NCBI GenBank assembly: GCA_013180625.2
Contig: SNVD02000552.1
Span: 62,001 to 126,000 of the forward strand
Source: Boswellia sacra
Lineage: Eukaryota > Streptophyta > Magnoliopsida > Sapindales > Burseraceae
DNA: 64,000 nucleotides
Direction of reading: 5' to 3'
Part shown: piece by piece, positions 61,217-64,000 of the stretch
Layout: every line of letters begins with the position of its first letter
Numbering within the stretch: position 1 is the stretch's first letter
The notes under the pieces: model-generated
What the model was told of the DNA's origin: nothing
Database searches by the model: none
The model's input: the letters and a program-made list of their open reading frames with translations, nothing else
Translations under genes and position numbers: made by a program

Positions 61217-61289
61217 CACTACAAGAAATGTTGTTATTTACTACGCCCTTTTACGGCAGTTTTTAAAAACTACCTTAAAAAGTGTGTGC

Positions 61290-63820
61290 GTATTACTTTC
61301 TACTTCAATCTAATGAACTGTTGTAGAAGACAGAAACAAAGCCCAAGTTGGTTTTGCCCTAATCTGGTCTTATTATCTCCAATAACCCTCTCACTGCTTT
61401 TCTCAAGTTACCCCAGTTGCATTTTCTTACCTCTTATTACTTCTCAATCCCTTTGTAGTGTTAATTGCCCCATTCACTCCATCGATCCACTTCTCAATCA
61501 CTTCTCTATCGCTTGTCTATCGGCTTTCACTCTCTCACTCTGACTCTATCGGCCTCAGGTATGTTTCTTGCTTGCTGATTAGTCATCACCTATTTGAATT
61601 TGGTGAACAATTAAAACTGAGACTGTGTTCTTTTGGTTGTCAAAATTTGCTAAATTAGGGCTTTTGTTGTGTGGTTGTGGTTGGTTGTGGTTGTAGGGTT
61701 GTTTTCGATGGTGGTGTTCTACCGAGTTGTGTGCTTTATCAGTATTGGTGTTTGATTGGGTTATGTGGGTTGGTGATTTCGTGTTGGTGTTTTGTGATGA
61801 GGTCATTTCTTTTCTTCATGGTGGTACTAGCCCAACGATTAACTACTTCTATATTTTGGTTTTGATGACTTCATCCGCCGACAAAAAGGACAAGATATGT
61901 TGGAGGATTGAATCAGGTAATGCACTGATGTGGTCTATGCTGGTTTCATCTTTGTTTTTTGTTTTGACTGTTTAGAACCCATGTTAGCTTTTATTAAAGT
62001 GAAGCTATGTGATTTACGAAATTTCTGCAAATGAAGCTAAGAGTTGCATACTTGGTCGCTGGCAATTTCTTGTTATGAGTTTACTAATTTTCTTGTTCTT
62101 TGCAGTAGATCTTTGGCTCCAGGTTGAAATTTAGAAAAATCAAGCAAACCCATTTCGACTTGTACATTATTTTATAGTAGGTGTTATGATTTGATTTTAA
62201 ATTTAATATGTGATTTCATTAATTTAAGCTTTTAAGCTGAAAATTGTAGTAGATTGGGTTTGATTGTCATTTAGTAGCTTACTTTTGTTGCTAGTTTCGT
62301 AATTTTTCTTTTTTGTTGATGTTAGAACTTAGTCTCTAATCAAAGTTGAGCGTGAAAAACAAAAATACAGATTACGTAATTATTTTACATAAGAATAACT
62401 TGCATACTTTATAATAAAAACGTCCTAATAACGCTCAAGGTTAAACATGGAAAACAAAATTATGTTTTTATTTGCTGGAATGATAGTGTTGTTATTACAT
62501 TGTTTTCAAAGTTTATTATTAGTTCTCCTAATTGCTTACCTTTTATCAATTCTTAATTATTGATTGCAAAAGGAACGTATTGTCCTAGAGTATTCTCAGT
62601 AGCTATTACAATATGTTCTTTGCAATATTTTTCAGAGTTTTATTTTATTAATTTTAATTTATTAATTTCAAAAAAATAAATGTAAAATATTTATATAATT
62701 TTAATTTATTTATCTATTTTATGTACTTGAGTAACCATGGTCTATATTTGACCATTTGATTCACTTTTTAAGGTTGGGTTTAGCTCTGTTGCTACAATCA
62801 AGGCAATTGATTCTCTACTCAAACAGAATTCAAATTACTTTTATGGGAAAGGCAAGTGAAAGTTCTTTGCTTTTATAATGACCTTGTGTTTTGTGGCTTC
62901 AAATGTTAGTTTATTTATTTGTTTGTTTACTTTTTTTGGGACATTGAAGTGTGTGAACTGAATAGAAAGAAACTAAAGTAGAAGAAAATGGAATGTCATT
63001 TACTTGATAGAAATAGATATGGTTCAGAAGAAAGGGGAGTAAGACTATTGTTGGCTTAATCTGTGGTGCATTTAGTACACTTGTTATGGTTTGCAATTGT
63101 TATCATTGTTGACCTATTTTAAGGATCAGTGGACCATTCATTAATTTATTAAGAAGTGAGCCCATTATTGCATGAAAGTTAGAACATGAATTTAAGGTCC
63201 TTCTTTATTCTGTTACAATCATTGCTAGATTTCTCTTAAAATTATCAATAAATGAGTGGGAATATTTTTTTTCTACAAATTTCCATGCATAATAGAAATG
63301 TTATTATCCATTTTCAAAGAGAAATAAGAATCTGATTATGGCATTTGTGTATTCTTTAGAAAATTAGAAGCATATGATTAATGCAGTCTTGGTTGGACAT
63401 CACCATTATAATTATTTTCTTCTCTAGTTAAATCTTGAATACATGCAGCTATCTATTACAGTGTCATTTGTGCATTAGTGTTTGAATATATCACCATTAT
63501 AATGTTCCTTTAGTTAATACCATTAGTATGCTTTGACGTGTAACCATTTACGTTATTTTTTGAAGCCATTAGTTAATATTTTCTTTAAGTGACTAATACA
63601 TTTTATGCTTATGTTGTTTTTATTAGATTATAGTGGCTTGGATTAAAAAAAGGTTTGATGAGTTGACCTCCAAAGAAAGCTTGATGAGCTAATTTCCAAA
63701 TAAAGTTTGATGAGCTACCCTTAGCTACTGGTTTATTTGACTTTTTAGGCTTTAGAAAGTTTCAAATTAATAAATTATGTAGTTTATGTTAACAGTAAAC
63801 AATGTTTCAAATATATGAAA
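61290..63820. other. Non-coding interior, no gene recognised
   Basis: A C/T-rich stretch at 61330-61560 followed by CAGGTATG resembles a plant 5' leader with splice donor. GT-rich and AT-rich sequence follows. Frames of 61-85 codons overlap here without recognisable motifs. Confidence 0.4.
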
Positions 63821-63940
63821 AGAAATAAGGATGGTACCTCTGGTGAAGAAGAGCATTTTGAACTTGATCATGTCTCTTGGGTTCAAACACATAGATATGT
63901 GCTAGTTAATACACCTTATATTGATCCCTTTCGAGAGTAA
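63821..63940 (+). pseudogene. CACTA TNP2 C-terminal fragment
   Basis: Translation gives RNKDGTSGEEEHFELDHVSW, then VQTHRYVLVNTPYIDPFRE and a stop. The decayed plus-strand transposase has the counterpart VQAHRHVLVN near 58375, in the DUF4218-DUF4216 linker. The rest of the protein is not visible in the window. Confidence 0.65.
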
Positions 63941-64000
63941 CATATGTATCATCATTTCTTTTTCTAAGCAACTTAGTGAATTTGACTTGCATAGTTAGTA

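Larger units (their letters stand above)
61217..64000 (+). mobile_element. Left end of a further CACTA element, open at the window edge
   Basis: Begins CACTACAAGAAATGTTG followed by TTTACGGCAGTTTTTAAAAA-type subterminal sequence, different from the other CACTA ends here. A TNP2-type fragment lies at 63821-63940 in plus orientation. The right end is outside the window; the extent to 64000 is assumed. Confidence 0.55.

Noticed and set aside
61286..61975. Several overlapping plus-strand frames as a gene
   Set aside because: No frame shows domain motifs; the stretch looks like a C/T-rich leader followed by GT-rich DNA.

Overview
The window is nuclear DNA of a flowering plant, most likely a eudicot. 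The evidence is a multi-exon gene for a mitochondrial DEG10-type protease at the left edge, a plant LOG-type cytokinin enzyme copy, and plant-specific transposon families: Ty1/copia and Ty3/gypsy LTR elements, CACTA/EnSpm elements with TNP2, DUF4218, DUF4216 and Ulp1-like parts, hAT, and a foldback Mutator-like MITE. No species can be named from what is visible. Almost everything right of position 2,000 is transposon sequence, much of it nested.

Layout. 1-1690: 5' part of a DEG10-like protease gene on the minus strand, running off the left edge. 2288-2588: foldback MITE with a perfect 9-bp target duplication. 3202-12368: complete Ty3/gypsy insertion on the minus strand with 1.4-kb LTRs, a perfect 5-bp target duplication, a tRNA-Asp-type primer site and a broken gag-protease region. 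It lacks reverse transcriptase, RNase H and integrase. Downstream of the protease it carries two gene-derived, intron-free segments in its own sense orientation: an unidentified plant protein (7813-8392) and a nearly intact LOG-like cytokinin-activating enzyme (6573-7223). The LOG copy is preceded by three 67-bp repeats, each with a CACGTG core. 12429-13412: copia-type LTR remnant and a 30-bp minisatellite.

13717-55489 can be read as one old non-autonomous CACTA element expanded by later insertions. First, a 12.8-kb block (15263-28073) flanked by an exact 42-bp direct repeat holds a truncated copia element, a CACTA-like end, a Tnt1-like copia element and unclassified repeat. Second, a copia element (29359-54714, target duplication AGGCA at both ends) carries in its 5' LTR a 20.6-kb CACTA element (33662-54291). 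That CACTA holds TNP2 and Ptta/EnSpm-Ulp1 type genes, and a 1.1-kb hAT element with a perfect 8-bp target duplication. That all the outer pieces are one element is an inference; the inner insertions are shown by target duplications or ends.

55548-64000: an unrecognised short reading frame, a decayed plus-strand CACTA transposase region (55819-60801), and the left end of a further CACTA element (61217) with a TNP2 tail fragment near the right edge.

The most notable content is the gypsy element that lost its polymerase but holds two gene-derived intronless copies. The LOG copy is open for 184 codons and is interrupted by a single stop 32 codons before its probable ancestral end.
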